58,794 nt of DNA. Source: RUG695 sp050943135. Lineage in GTDB: Bacteria > Planctomycetota > Planctomycetia > Pirellulales > Thermoguttaceae. Location of the stretch: NCBI GenBank assembly GCA_050943135.1, contig JBMNOP010000015.1:1-58794 (forward strand). Direction: 5' to 3'. Below the pieces are notes generated by a model. That model had not been told where the DNA came from. It did no database searches and saw nothing but the letters and a program-made list of their open reading frames with translations. The position numbers and the translations under genes were made by a program. This document shows, piece by piece, positions 43,881-53,579 of the stretch (position 1 is the first letter of the stretch; the number at the start of each line of letters is the position of its first letter).

Positions 43881-43911
43881 CCTTGTGGCCCGAATCGACC
43901 CCGGAAAACAA

Positions 43912-43947
43912 GAAGGCCCGTTTCTCCTTTGGGAAAAACGGGCCTTC
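43912..43947 (-). terminator. Hairpin terminator between convergent genes
   Basis: GAAGGCCCGTTT and AAACGGGCCTTC form a perfect 12-bp stem; the minus-strand exit reads CTTGTTTTCC, which favours termination of the 43972-45642 gene. Confidence 0.75.
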
Positions 43948-43971
43948 AAAGCTTTGATGCGCAACGAGATT

Positions 43972-45642
43972 TTATTTGGAAGCGTAGGTCAGTTCCGTTT
44001 CACGCCGGAAATCACGTGGGCTGAACGCGACCTGCGCATTATCGCCGGCCCGCAGTTCGGTCTCTTTAACGCCCGAGAAGATGTTGCCGTCTTTTTCGAT
44101 CAACACTTTGATTTCGAACGGGTAGACTTCACCCGGAACGAGATTCTTTGCCAGAAAGGTACGGGAAGTTCCGGTCAGTTTGGTGCGATAGCCGTTGATA
44201 ATGACCACGGCGTTTTCGGGAACGTTCATCTGAATACTTCCGACCGTCATCCCTTCGTTTGGCTTGGTGCGACCCGAAACCGGGTCAAAGAGACCGCGGA
44301 ACGCGTCGTCATCTTCCGGTTGAATCTGGGGAATTGTCGGCTGATCGGTCGGCCTGACAGAACCGGGAGTCGGCTCAGCCGGTTCGGTGGCTTTGTTCTC
44401 CTGCGGGATCAGGCTCGCTCCGTTTTCGGCGGGAGCCTCGGGCGTTTCGTCCCCGGAGACCTCTTCGGCATCATTTAATTTCGAATCATCTTCGGTCGAG
44501 ACGGTTTCGCTTTCATCGGCGGCGGGCTGTTCGATCGTGCTGTCGACTCTCCAATCTTGACTGGTGCAGGCGTTGGCGTCTACAAAGATGCCGCCGTCAT
44601 AATCGGAATAGGAATCGACATAAATCCCGCCGCAACAATCCCCGGCGACGGGATAACCGGCGCCGTAACCGCCAACAAACGGGTCGATGAACGGTTTACC
44701 ACAACCGCCGGAGCGATATCCCGGGCAGTTGAACCCGCCGTATCCGCCGTGACCACTGTACGCTTCGCAGCAATAACCGATCCCGGCTAATCCACAGGTG
44801 CTGCCATAGTTCGTGCCATAGGAAACGCAGTACGAGCCGCAACCGAACAGGGCGCGGGCAAGACATGCGATCGGGCGCAGGAGCGGGCAGGGGGGATCAT
44901 CATCGCAGAAACTTTCGAAGTTGTAGATAAAACGGCCACGATAGGCATCTTCGTGGGGGCTGGTCATATACGACATCTGAGAGACGTGTTCGTCGGCATC
45001 CGCAGCGGCATCGGTCTGGGTGTTTTGGGCAGGAACCGCAGCCGGAGTGGCCTCGGGTGCAGGAACCGTATTTTTGGCACTGTCGGTAACCGAAAACTCA
45101 TTGGCGGAGGCATTACCGTAACTATTTGCCGCGGCTGCCGTACCGGCAGTAGACCGTGCGCCACCGGCGCGATAGGCTACTTGGTCGGTGACGTACCAAT
45201 TCTTCTCCCACCGTTTCCCGTAGTAGGGGGTGTGGTTGTACTGATCGTTATGGTAATCGTAATGGAAAGGCGTTTTACCGACCACCGGGCTGACGAAGGC
45301 CACATCGGTATCATACTCGTCAAAACCGGCGTAGATGTTGGGAGAACCGTAGAGGTATTCCGGATAGGTGTTCGCGAAATAGACCGGTGCGGGAACCGCA
45401 CGGCGCCCGAAATTGCCATGTGCCACACCGCCCCCCGGGAACCCGACGCCGTACATGCAATGAGGACAGCCCAACCCGATGCCCGAACAACAGGCCGGAC
45501 AACCGACACATTCCGCACACTTGCCATAGTTGCCGGTTACGACAACACCGGGTCCAAACGCGGTAACCGAAGGCACCAGAGCCAACGTGATCATCCCGAA
45601 AAGGGCGACGCACGCAAAACCAATATTACTCTTTCTCATCAT
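43972..45642 (-). CDS. Secreted Cys/Gly/Tyr-rich protein with C-terminal TIGR03000 domain
   Basis: 556 residues. A signal peptide (about 1-28) is followed by a cysteine cluster (CAECVGCPACC near 42-52), Tyr/Gly-rich stretches (about 285-340) with more cysteines, and an acidic, Pro/Glu-rich linker (about 375-450). Residues about 470-545 form a TIGR03000 domain (NVPENAVVIINGYRTKLTG ... ELRAGDNAQVAF), a marker of Planctomycetes. A disulphide-linked cell-wall or surface-layer component is plausible, in keeping with protein-rich planctomycete envelopes, but unproven. GAAGGAAAG just upstream of the double ATG supports the start. Confidence 0.85.
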   Translation of the reverse strand: MMRKSNIGFACVALFGMITLALVPSVTAFGPGVVVTGNYGKCAECVGCPACCSGIGLGCPHCMYGVGFPGGGVAHGNFGRRAVPAPVYFANTYPEYLYGSPNIYAGFDEYDTDVAFVSPVVGKTPFHYDYHNDQYNHTPYYGKRWEKNWYVTDQVAYRAGGARSTAGTAAAANSYGNASANEFSVTDSAKNTVPAPEATPAAVPAQNTQTDAAADADEHVSQMSYMTSPHEDAYRGRFIYNFESFCDDDPPCPLLRPIACLARALFGCGSYCVSYGTNYGSTCGLAGIGYCCEAYSGHGGYGGFNCPGYRSGGCGKPFIDPFVGGYGAGYPVAGDCCGGIYVDSYSDYDGGIFVDANACTSQDWRVDSTIEQPAADESETVSTEDDSKLNDAEEVSGDETPEAPAENGASLIPQENKATEPAEPTPGSVRPTDQPTIPQIQPEDDDAFRGLFDPVSGRTKPNEGMTVGSIQMNVPENAVVIINGYRTKLTGTSRTFLAKNLVPGEVYPFEIKVLIEKDGNIFSGVKETELRAGDNAQVAFSPRDFRRETELTYASK

Positions 45643-45935
45643 CTTTCCTTCTTCTGAAAAACCTCAAGCTAAGCGTTTTAGTTATTTTATGTATTCTATT
45701 CCTTTTTTCTCACTTATCAAGGACACGCGGCAAAACACCCCTTAAAATAATTCTAGAACACCAAATGAATTTGCGCCAAGGATGATTCGGTAATTCAGAC
45801 GAATTTTCGAATGAGGGATCGGATTTGCCGGTCATAGGGGGAGAGGGACACAGAACGAGATGAACCGACCGTCGGCTGGCCGACGGTCAACCGAGTGGTA
45901 AAAATAAATTTGCGAAAGATTCTTGACACTATCTG

Positions 45936-46507
45936 ATTGACTGGCACGGCCGTTATGTTCTTTCCCGGCGACCATCGAATACGCTTGATCGCGGATTTTA
46001 CATTAAGACGTTGGGATCGGCACTGTCGAGCGGGTTTAAGCCGGAAATCTCTAACACCGACCAGGAAAGCCGGTACACGAGTGCCGATTTTACCAGCGTT
46101 TTAAAGCTCTATGACATTTGAATCAGCATGGACGGTCGGGGGTGTGTTTTGGACAATGCCTTCATCGAACGGTTCCGGCGAACCGTTAAATACGAAGAGA
46201 TTTATCTGAATCATTACGATAGTGTCTGGGAACTTGAAGACCGTTTACCGGCCTGGTTCGATTTCCATTGCAACCGTCGTCGCCATAGTGCTCTGAATTA
46301 CCGCTGTCCTGCCGAACTCTTTTTTGGCTCATCTGCGGCCGAAAAGAAGAGTTTGCAAAGAGCTTGACATGGGGGAGGAAGCAAGAGTAATACGAGGGGG
46401 TGGGACCCGTTTTTCATCCTTGATTTATCCCCCGCGGGGGATAAATCAAGGGCAAGATGCTCTACGATACAACCCTGTTTATTGTCCGGGAAAATGGGGC
46501 CATCTCA
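45936..46507 (+). mobile_element. IS3-family remnant, 3' half of orfB to right end (copy E)
   Basis: The sequence enters inside the integrase core of orfB (DWHGRYVLSRRPSNTLD), passes the second Asp in SNTDQESRYTS and, after an in-frame TGA, the Glu in LDNAFIERFRRTVKYEE. It then continues to the end of the frame at 46367, the tail with a perfect 32-bp palindrome and the right terminus at 46507. The 5' half is missing. It is the best-preserved IS3 copy here and identifies the family for the others. Confidence 0.88.
46419..46450. repeat. 32-bp perfect palindrome in the IS3 3' tail
   Basis: CTTGATTTATCCCCCG followed by its exact reverse complement. Versions with zero to a few mismatches occur at the same place in every IS3 copy here (1915-1945, 3564-3595, 5263-5294, about 7580-7610), between the orfB stop and the right end. 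Confidence 0.9.
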
Positions 46508-46668
46508 AAGACCATAATTTTAGCGGGAAGCACATTAAGACTTTTGCAACAACCGATGCCCTGCGTGTTCGGCCGGACTCGCCATTATAGCACTGTTTGG
46601 CTCTGTTTCAATATTCGCATGAAAAAGGTTTGGTGTGAGCAGGTCGAAACATCGGTTGAAGCGGGATC

Positions 46669-46703
46669 AAAAAAAGCCTGAATCCTTTGCAGAGGAATCA
46701 GGC
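46669..46703 (-). terminator. Terminator behind the tRNA fragment
   Basis: On the minus strand GCCTGATTCCT pairs with AGGATTCAGGC (one mismatch) and is followed by seven T, directly after the tRNA 3' end. Confidence 0.75.
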
Positions 46704-46708
46704 GGAGT

Positions 46709-46749
46709 ACCTCCAGAGGGACTTGAACCCACGACCCACGGATTAAGAG
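46709..46749 (-). pseudogene. 3' part of a tRNA-Lys(CTT)-like gene, possible attachment site
   Basis: The minus strand reads CTCTTAA (anticodon loop with CTT), the 3' anticodon strand TCCGT, a variable region, a T-arm with loop TTCAAGT, and the acceptor strand TGGAGGT. Upstream of the anticodon loop the sequence is unrelated (no ACGGA stem partner, no D-arm). A tRNA broken exactly at the anticodon loop with its terminator in place is what integration by a tyrosine recombinase leaves at one end. IS-mediated damage is the alternative. Confidence 0.6.
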
Positions 46750-46833
46750 GCCACAGGAAATTTCACGAAGTCCCTATTTTTAAGGCATCGGGGCAAGGCC
46801 TATATCGGCATTTATCACCAGTTTCAACACCCT

Positions 46834-46866
46834 TTTCTGTGTTTTTCTGTGTTCTCTGTGTTTCTG
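46834..46866. repeat. Tandem TTCTGTGTT-type short repeat
   Basis: Three to four copies of a 9-10-base unit (TTTTCTGTG, TTTTTCTGTG, TTCTCTGTG). A related CAGAGATCACAGAGAAAC stretch lies in the 19720-19740 gap in the opposite orientation. The rest of 46508-47054 shows nothing but the tRNA fragment and terminator. Confidence 0.6.
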
Positions 46867-47054
46867 GAGACAGGGCGGGGAGACCGAATTCCATCGTGAC
46901 AGCCGCTCGTTTGCCCCTGCTTGGCGAAATCCCCTCACGCGCCATGGAATGGCAGGGCGAAATTGCGGGGAAAGAGGAAAGATCTTGAACAATAACAGGG
47001 TATGCTAATATAATGTCAGCTGTTGCGTCCCAAACAATCCTTTCCGGAGATCAA

Positions 47055-50000
47055 ATGATGAAAAAGTCCCCCCGATTTTCAAAACTTCGCGTCGAAAACC
47101 TCGAAGAACGGACCCTCTTGGCCGTGATGGCAGGGGGGATTGAACAGACTACTGAACTTGTTGCGCCGACCGAAGCGACAACCTGGGTGGTAAATACTTA
47201 TGATGATCCGTCAAGCTGGAGTACAACTGATAATATCATTTCTCTACGTGAGGCAATCAGTCGTGCTTCCGTGGGCGATAAAATTACATTTGATGGCTCT
47301 CTTTATGGAAAGACAATCACACTGAATGGCACAAGGCTTTCTATCAGTAAAGGGATCACGATAGATGCCTCAGCGATTGGCAGAATCACGATTGACGCCA
47401 ACGGGCAAAGTGGAGTGTTTTATATTAGTGGCGGAAGTGAAGCTAATCCGATAGAAATGATTGCACTGACGATCACGGGGGGAAATAAAAATGATAGTTG
47501 GGGGGGTGATGGCGGAATTTACTGTTATAGTGGAAATTTAACAATCGTAGATTCGGTCATTTCAGGAAATGTAAGTAGCGGGAATGGTGGTGGGCTTTAC
47601 TGTTATAGTGGGAACTTGTCAATCATCAATACGGTCATTTCGGGAAATTCTGCCGGAATGTATGGTGGTGGAATTTATAATGAGAAAGAAAGCACTCTGA
47701 ACATTACAAACACTGTTGTTTGTGGTAATTATGCATGGGGTGGAGGAGGAATTCGTAATGACGGATCCGCAAATATTGTAAATACAACAATTACAGGCAA
47801 CTCTGCAAACTTTTGTGGTGGAATTATCATTACAGGCACGCAGACATTCACAAATTGCATTATTGCTCTTAACCATGCTAGTAGTAATGAAGATCACGAT
47901 ATTCAAAGCGGTAAAACTTTTACCGACAATAACAATCTCATTGGTGTAGATCCGGGATTTGTTGTTGCACCGAATTTCGAAGCGGGTAGACTGACAAATC
48001 TCAATGAACTGGATTTATCTCTTACCGAAAGCAGCCGGGCGATCGACCGGGGTGATAACAGTTTCGTCGAGACAGATATGGATATTGCCGGAAATCCGAG
48101 GATTTGTGTCGCATGGAAGGACACGGCAACGGTAGATATCGGAGCATACGAGTATCAGACTCGAATTGAAAAGGATATCGAAGAGCCATCGTTGACTGTG
48201 ACGACAACTCTTGATGTTGTCGATGATACCGACAACATTATCTCTCTGCGCGAAGCAATTCTTTACGCAAATCCAGGAGATGCGATTACTTTTGATGCTA
48301 CGCTTGCCGGAGCGACTATCACTCTTACCGGAAATGAAATTCGGATTGACAAACCGATTACTATTGATGCGTCCGCTATTGGTGGAATATCAGTTGATGG
48401 AAACAGCAAAAGCCGTGTTTTTTACATAATGGCTGGAACTGATGACAGGCCGGTAGAGTTGATCGGACTAACAATCAAAAATGGACGTAGTGAATATGGA
48501 GGAGGAATTTATAATTATTATAGCACAATGTTAATAGCAAAGTCAGTCATTGACTGTAACACAGCATTAGACTTAGGTGGTGGCATTTATAACGATAATG
48601 GAAAAATTACGATTGTGAATACTGCCGTTTCTACAAATTCTGCTGCTTATGCTGGTGGTATATATAATGAAAATAGTTTTTTAACGATAGCCGATTCAGT
48701 TATTTTCGGTAATTGTGCAGATGAGGGTTATGGTGGCGGGATTCTTAATGACTACCGTAGCATTCTGACAATTTCTAATACCGATATTTCGGGGAATTCA
48801 GCAGCGTGTGGCGGAGGTGGGATTTTTAGTGATGCATTCGGTTCGTTGACGATTACGAATACGACTATTTCCGGTAATTCCACTAATGAATTTGGTGGCG
48901 GTGGTATCTCATGTGATCGTAATATTTTGTCAATCGTTAATACGATTGTCGCTCTTAACTATGCGGAGCATGATAGCGATATTTATCTATCTGGTGAAGC
49001 CTTTTCTGGTAGCAATAATCTTATTGGATTTGATCCGGGATTTGTTGTTGCACCGAATTTCGAAGCGGGTAGACTGACAAATCTCAATGAATTGGATTTA
49101 TCTCTCACCGAAAGCAGCTGGGCGATCGACCGGGGTGATAACAGTTTCGTCGAGACAGATATGGATATTGCCGGAAATCCGAGGATTTGTGTCGCATGGA
49201 AGGACACGGCAACGGTAGATATCGGAGCATACGAGTATCAGACTCGAATTGAAAAGGATATCGAAGAGCCATCGTTGACTGTGACGACAACTCTTGATGT
49301 TGTCGATGATACCGACAACATTATCTCTCTGCGCGAAGCAATTCTTTACGCAAATCCAGGAGATGCGATTACTTTTGATGCTACGCTTGCCGGAGCGACT
49401 ATCACTCTTACCGGAAATGAAATTCGGATTGACAAACCGATTACTATTGATGCGTCCACTATTGGTGGAATATCAGTTGATGGAAACAGCAAAAGCCGTG
49501 TTTTTTACATAATGGCCGGAACTGACGACAGGCCGGTAGAATTGATCGGACTGACAATCAAAAATGGAAAAACAAAAGAGAATGGCGGTGGAATTTTCAA
49601 CATTGATAGTGTTCTGAACATTGCAGATCTGATCGTGTCCAACAACGAAGCCGGTATTGATGGTGGTGGAATTTATAATGACAATGCCATAATTACAATT
49701 ATAAATTCTTCGATCCTGTCTAATTCAGGAAACAGTTGGGAATCTTGTGGAGGTGGAATTGGTATCCATAGTGGCACATTGACGATCATAAATTCAATCA
49801 TTTCTGGGAATATTTCAAAAGCTAATGGAGGTGGGATCGGGGTTAGCGCTGGTACGATAACAATCACAAACTCGACCATTTCTGAGAACTCAGCATGTGA
49901 TAGTGGTGGAGGAATCATTAACTTCAGTGGAACGATGCTTCTTTTAGATACCATAATTATTGGCAATACGTGCGCTGGTAGCATGATTGTCGGTGATGGT

Positions 50001-51170
50001 TACTATGGTGGTGGAATTAGTAATTATGGCGTGTTGAATATTACAAATACAACCATTTCAGCAAATTCAGCAAGTTCTGGTGGTGGAGTCTATAACTACG
50101 GCGAAATGCTTACGATCGTGAATTCCACAATCAGTGGAAATTCCGTAGATAAGCGTGGGGGTGGAATTTATAATGATTACTGTGGAAATCTGGTTATTAA
50201 AAATACTACCATTTCTGAGAATTCAGCTAGCTACGGTGGTGGTATAAGTATAGATTACGAATGTACCTTTTTGGCTTACAATTCAATCATCATTCTGAAT
50301 GCTGCCGACAAAGATGGAACCGACATATATAGTTGCGATGAAGACAATGCTATTGATGCCTACAACACTCTTTCTTCCTTTACTGGCTGGACGAAATTAG
50401 AAAATTGCCCTGTCTACGACCCCTCCCTGCCACTTTTTGAAGATACTTTCAACGAGGATTACACATTAGCGGAAAATTCCCAAGTGATCAATAAGGGAGA
50501 CAATGCCTATATTGCTGGTTACGACATCGATCTGGCCGGAAATCCCCGCATTGTCAACGGAATCGTCGATCTCGGTGCCTACGAGTATCAGGGTGTCATT
50601 CCTGCCGAACAGCTTGCCGCGTCCGAGATAACGACCGGCGATGAAGGTGTCTACGTTTCCTACGGTGCCAACCAACATCGGATTCTCTGGAACGCTGTCG
50701 AAAACGCTTCAGGCTACGAATTGGCTTATTCCGCCGACGGGAATTCTTGGACGGTCATTTCGACAAGCGATCCCGTTACGGTTGTTACTGGGCTTACTTA
50801 CGGCCAGGACGTAAAATACCGCGTGCGAGCTTTGGGTGACGGGCTTTCCTATACCGATTCCGACTGGAGTGGCGTCAAGACGTTCAATGTCTGTCCGATG
50901 GATATCGACGGCGACGATTTCATCGGTCCCGGCGATAACGCTATTCTTTCCGCCGCATGGTTCTTAACCGAAGAAGACGCCAGCTGGAAAGAATGGTACG
51001 ATATTGACGGCGACGGATTTATAGGTCCGGGTGATTATTCCTACCTTTCCTCAAACTGGTTTTTGGAGAAAGGAGACGCCGATCTTATCTATCCCCCGGC
51101 AAAAGCCGCCGACATCGTTTTCTCCGAGTTTGCCTCGGCCGACGTCGGGGCGGACCTTGACGTGTTCTGA
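47055..51170 (+). CDS. Large secreted beta-helix protein with internal duplication, Fn3-like and dockerin domains
   Basis: 1371 residues. The start at 47055 has GGAG five bases upstream (open back to 47013). RVENLEERTLLAV is the planctomycete N-terminal export motif. Three CSLREA-like blocks (NIISLREAI) each open a beta-helix run of GGGIYN/ISGNS repeats. The first two spacer-plus-CSLREA segments (from about residues 298 and 659) are almost identical. The C-terminus has an Fn3-like domain (about 1190-1275), dockerin loops DIDGDDFIGPGD and DIDGDGFIGPGD, and a tail ending FSEFASADVGADLDVF. It is AT-richer than the paralogue at 15629. Probable surface adhesin. Confidence 0.88.
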   Translation: MMKKSPRFSKLRVENLEERTLLAVMAGGIEQTTELVAPTEATTWVVNTYDDPSSWSTTDNIISLREAISRASVGDKITFDGSLYGKTITLNGTRLSISKGITIDASAIGRITIDANGQSGVFYISGGSEANPIEMIALTITGGNKNDSWGGDGGIYCYSGNLTIVDSVISGNVSSGNGGGLYCYSGNLSIINTVISGNSAGMYGGGIYNEKESTLNITNTVVCGNYAWGGGGIRNDGSANIVNTTITGNSANFCGGIIITGTQTFTNCIIALNHASSNEDHDIQSGKTFTDNNNLIGVDPGFVVAPNFEAGRLTNLNELDLSLTESSRAIDRGDNSFVETDMDIAGNPRICVAWKDTATVDIGAYEYQTRIEKDIEEPSLTVTTTLDVVDDTDNIISLREAILYANPGDAITFDATLAGATITLTGNEIRIDKPITIDASAIGGISVDGNSKSRVFYIMAGTDDRPVELIGLTIKNGRSEYGGGIYNYYSTMLIAKSVIDCNTALDLGGGIYNDNGKITIVNTAVSTNSAAYAGGIYNENSFLTIADSVIFGNCADEGYGGGILNDYRSILTISNTDISGNSAACGGGGIFSDAFGSLTITNTTISGNSTNEFGGGGISCDRNILSIVNTIVALNYAEHDSDIYLSGEAFSGSNNLIGFDPGFVVAPNFEAGRLTNLNELDLSLTESSWAIDRGDNSFVETDMDIAGNPRICVAWKDTATVDIGAYEYQTRIEKDIEEPSLTVTTTLDVVDDTDNIISLREAILYANPGDAITFDATLAGATITLTGNEIRIDKPITIDASTIGGISVDGNSKSRVFYIMAGTDDRPVELIGLTIKNGKTKENGGGIFNIDSVLNIADLIVSNNEAGIDGGGIYNDNAIITIINSSILSNSGNSWESCGGGIGIHSGTLTIINSIISGNISKANGGGIGVSAGTITITNSTISENSACDSGGGIINFSGTMLLLDTIIIGNTCAGSMIVGDGYYGGGISNYGVLNITNTTISANSASSGGGVYNYGEMLTIVNSTISGNSVDKRGGGIYNDYCGNLVIKNTTISENSASYGGGISIDYECTFLAYNSIIILNAADKDGTDIYSCDEDNAIDAYNTLSSFTGWTKLENCPVYDPSLPLFEDTFNEDYTLAENSQVINKGDNAYIAGYDIDLAGNPRIVNGIVDLGAYEYQGVIPAEQLAASEITTGDEGVYVSYGANQHRILWNAVENASGYELAYSADGNSWTVISTSDPVTVVTGLTYGQDVKYRVRALGDGLSYTDSDWSGVKTFNVCPMDIDGDDFIGPGDNAILSAAWFLTEEDASWKEWYDIDGDGFIGPGDYSYLSSNWFLEKGDADLIYPPAKAADIVFSEFASADVGADLDVF
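47949..48485 (+). repeat. Intragenic duplication, first copy
   Basis: This 537-base block recurs at 49032-49568, exactly 1083 bases (361 codons) later, with only about seven single-base differences, most of them silent. Confidence 0.95.
49032..49568 (+). repeat. Intragenic duplication, second copy
   Basis: Near-identical to 47949-48485. The DNA between the copies encodes diverged beta-helix repeats, so either only this block was recently copied or gene conversion keeps it uniform. Confidence 0.95.
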
Positions 51171-51209
51171 ACTGCCCCGCAACCGAGATTTCAGACAAAG
51201 ATCAGCACG

Positions 51210-51686
51210 ATGGCGGACTTTATCACCGATCTGAAAATCAAAGGCGTGCCATGCCGAATGCGTATCCGCGGAGCGCAGGAGGAGACATATGCCATCAAAA
51301 TCAGATTGAGCGATCCGGATACACCGGAACTCTGGATGATCAGTCCAGGATTTTTGGCCGAATTCGCCGGGATCTCGGATCGAAACATGTGGACCACTAC
51401 CGGACCGTTCGACCCGATATTCCGGCAGAATCTGACAGAGACGATCGAACGCAACTATCATCGTGAGACGCACTCGGGCGATTCCGATCCGGAAGAATTC
51501 GATGTGATAATGCGCAGGCTGGTCAATCACTACGTAGAACCGATGATCAAAGGCCTGCTCGAAGAGGGGTTCCCGGAGGATGCGGTGCCGGTTTTCCGGC
51601 AGTTCGCGCGGGAGGATTTCGCGTTTTCCATCGGCCTGGCAATCGGGCAGTTCTGGGATCGGGTCAATGAAGGTCAGTCAGAATGA
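51210..51686 (+). CDS. Unknown soluble protein
   Basis: 158 residues, 39 bases after the beta-helix gene. It has an N-terminal beta-like part (MADFITDLKIKGVPCRMRIR) and helical remainder with RLVNHYVEPMIKGLLEEGF and DFAFSIGLAIGQFWDRV. I do not recognise the family. Codon use and the clean coding frame support a real gene; it lies in the region inferred to be an integrated element. Confidence 0.6.
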   Translation: MADFITDLKIKGVPCRMRIRGAQEETYAIKIRLSDPDTPELWMISPGFLAEFAGISDRNMWTTTGPFDPIFRQNLTETIERNYHRETHSGDSDPEEFDVIMRRLVNHYVEPMIKGLLEEGFPEDAVPVFRQFAREDFAFSIGLAIGQFWDRVNEGQSE

Positions 51687-51812
51687 ACATTTCTTGCATA
51701 GTGCTGTCGGATCCATAATCACTTAATATTTCCTAGAATATGTGATAGACATCCTGCTGATGTAAGAAATGATGTTATACATTTTAAAAATTCTACCGTA
51801 GGAAATGCGAAT

Positions 51813-52154
51813 TTACTGATCATTTCTCACAAGCCCAACAATGGAAAGCAAAACAGGTAACCATGTAAGAATCATGTAGACACCAGCAACAAACCCCATG
51901 AAGCTATTGCCAAAGAAAAATCGATAACAAAAGACAGGTAAAGAAAGGACATCGTCGCAATGTGTATCAGGATAACCTGCAAACCAAAACCAAAACATTA
52001 CTGGAGTCAATAAAATATACCAGCAACCTAACGCAGCGTGTTTATCACGATTCTTTTCGTTGACAGGCCCCCAAATAATGAACACACAAAAAAGGAGAGT
52101 GGTGATAACAGCGTAAACAAACCTAAGAAACGGGATCCAAGTAGCGCTCATCAT
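51813..52154 (-). CDS. Small polytopic membrane protein, unknown
   Basis: About 113 residues with three to four hydrophobic segments (FVYAVITTLLFCVFIIWG; ILLTPVMFWFWFAGY; FMGFVAGVYMILTWLPVLL). AT-rich and without recognisable motif. I prefer the ATG at 52154; the frame is open to 52172. The upstream gap holds a hairpin at 52208-52241. Confidence 0.55.
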   Translation of the reverse strand: MMSATWIPFLRFVYAVITTLLFCVFIIWGPVNEKNRDKHAALGCWYILLTPVMFWFWFAGYPDTHCDDVLSLPVFCYRFFFGNSFMGFVAGVYMILTWLPVLLSIVGLVRNDQ

Positions 52155-52207
52155 TTCGGTCTGTCCTAACAAATATGTGGCGAGGTTATCGTAAGGGGTA
52201 TGTGTCT

Positions 52208-52241
52208 TATAGTAGATCCAATGTACTTGGGATCTACTATA
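52208..52241. repeat. 12-bp inverted repeat in an AT-rich gap
   Basis: TATAGTAGATCC and GGATCTACTATA, spaced by ten bases, upstream of the membrane protein gene. It could be an operator, a terminator stem or a mobile-element end. The gap 52155-52470 shows nothing else. Confidence 0.6.
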
Positions 52242-52470
52242 CCACTACAAATAGCATAGAATATTTGATTTAAAATTTCAACCACATCTCAATAGTCTTC
52301 CCTAACTCCTCGAATAAATATCGCCTCTATCTGGTGGCTATTTATTCTCTGCAATAACATCAACGAGGGGACCGCAATTGTTACCGATCGCTTTTCAGTT
52401 GAAAGCCTTTATCTCATTGAATCGAATCATGTCACTCTACAGAACGTAGAGCTCGTCTCGTTTTTGATGT

Positions 52471-53409
52471 TTAGCCTTGTATTTCCGGAAAACCATAGCG
52501 GCGCAAAAGCTTGGTAAACTTCTTATAATTTTTGGGGAAGGCCATATATCCACTTGAATAGAAGTAAGTGCCGTTATTAGAAAATTTCACAAAAGTACTC
52601 CAACTGTATCCATCAGTAACCATCATATCGTATCTATAATTCCAGTCAAAAAATCGAAGAGAGCGCAATTCGTCGAAAAAACCTTCCGCCTGTTGTGAAT
52701 CCCATGTTCCTTCTCTCGATTCCCAGTCGGTTCCTTGTTCCCATGCCTCATGGGGGGAGCAGCTTGCGACGTGCCAATACCAGCATGGACGATCCGTAAA
52801 GGAAGTGATTGCCACATATTGCTCTCCGCCGAAGGAAAAACCAAAACCATCGATCGCGCTGTTCTCATCAAACGCCTTTTCTTTCCTTAGGGCCACTTCT
52901 ATCCCACGTCTGTCCTGCCAAACGATCTTATGTTTCTTGCAATTCCTTTTCCAACGCTTTCTCCCGAATATGTCTGAGGAAGGATTGGCATGCAGCATTT
53001 CATCTTGATACCAATCGGCCCATTCCCAGTAACGGTCAAGCTCTTCGTGTTCCGAGAGACCGCTGAGAATTTTTCGTGAGACGAACGGGGTTCCCAAAAA
53101 AGCGTTGGGTGCGATTTCCTCAACCGTGGATGGTGCCACAAGGTGCTGCAGGGATGAGCAGTCGGCAAAAGCCTTTTCCCCAATGTATTGAACTCCTTCC
53201 GGAATCACGACCGAGACAATCCCTTTGCCGGAAAACGAGAAATTCTCAATGTGAATGACGGGCATTCCGTTTATCTTGCTCGGAATGACGATTTCCGATT
53301 CTGATCCGGTATAACCGACAATCCCGAGACACCTCTCGTGTTCATCTCCGGAATATGAGGTGACTTCAATCAGCCTGTAACCGTCGGAAACAAAGGTTTC
53401 TTGACTCAT
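52471..53409 (-). CDS. Protein with N-terminal BspA-type leucine-rich repeats
   Basis: 312 residues. Residues about 25-105 contain two to three LRR_5-type repeats (SEIVIPSKINGMPVIHIEN; VVIPEGVQYIGEKAFADCSSL), as in BspA-like proteins. The rest (about 110-312) is Trp/Tyr-rich (YWEWADWYQDE; CWYWHVASCSPHEAWEQG) and not recognised. There is no signal peptide, so it may be cytoplasmic, unlike most BspA adhesins. It is minus-strand, like the phage genes to its right, but of different base composition. Confidence 0.65.
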   Translation of the reverse strand: MSQETFVSDGYRLIEVTSYSGDEHERCLGIVGYTGSESEIVIPSKINGMPVIHIENFSFSGKGIVSVVIPEGVQYIGEKAFADCSSLQHLVAPSTVEEIAPNAFLGTPFVSRKILSGLSEHEELDRYWEWADWYQDEMLHANPSSDIFGRKRWKRNCKKHKIVWQDRRGIEVALRKEKAFDENSAIDGFGFSFGGEQYVAITSFTDRPCWYWHVASCSPHEAWEQGTDWESREGTWDSQQAEGFFDELRSLRFFDWNYRYDMMVTDGYSWSTFVKFSNNGTYFYSSGYMAFPKNYKKFTKLLRRYGFPEIQG

Positions 53410-53579
53410 AAATGCTCCCCCCGTGAGAAAGATTCTCGCAACCGATAGAAACAGCAGACGTCATGGTTCAATGAGGTCATTTTAGCCGTAACAGTCACCC
53501 CCTGCAAGAGAACAAAAACGCGGCTTTCCCGTGGGAATTTACGGGCGTGGTAGATGAGGAGATCGTGAACCGACTCACC

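Noticed and set aside
47520..50300. CRISPR-like periodicity
   Set aside because: The repeats are codons of beta-helix GGGIYN/ISGNS motifs inside one open frame, not direct repeats with unique spacers; no cas genes are present.
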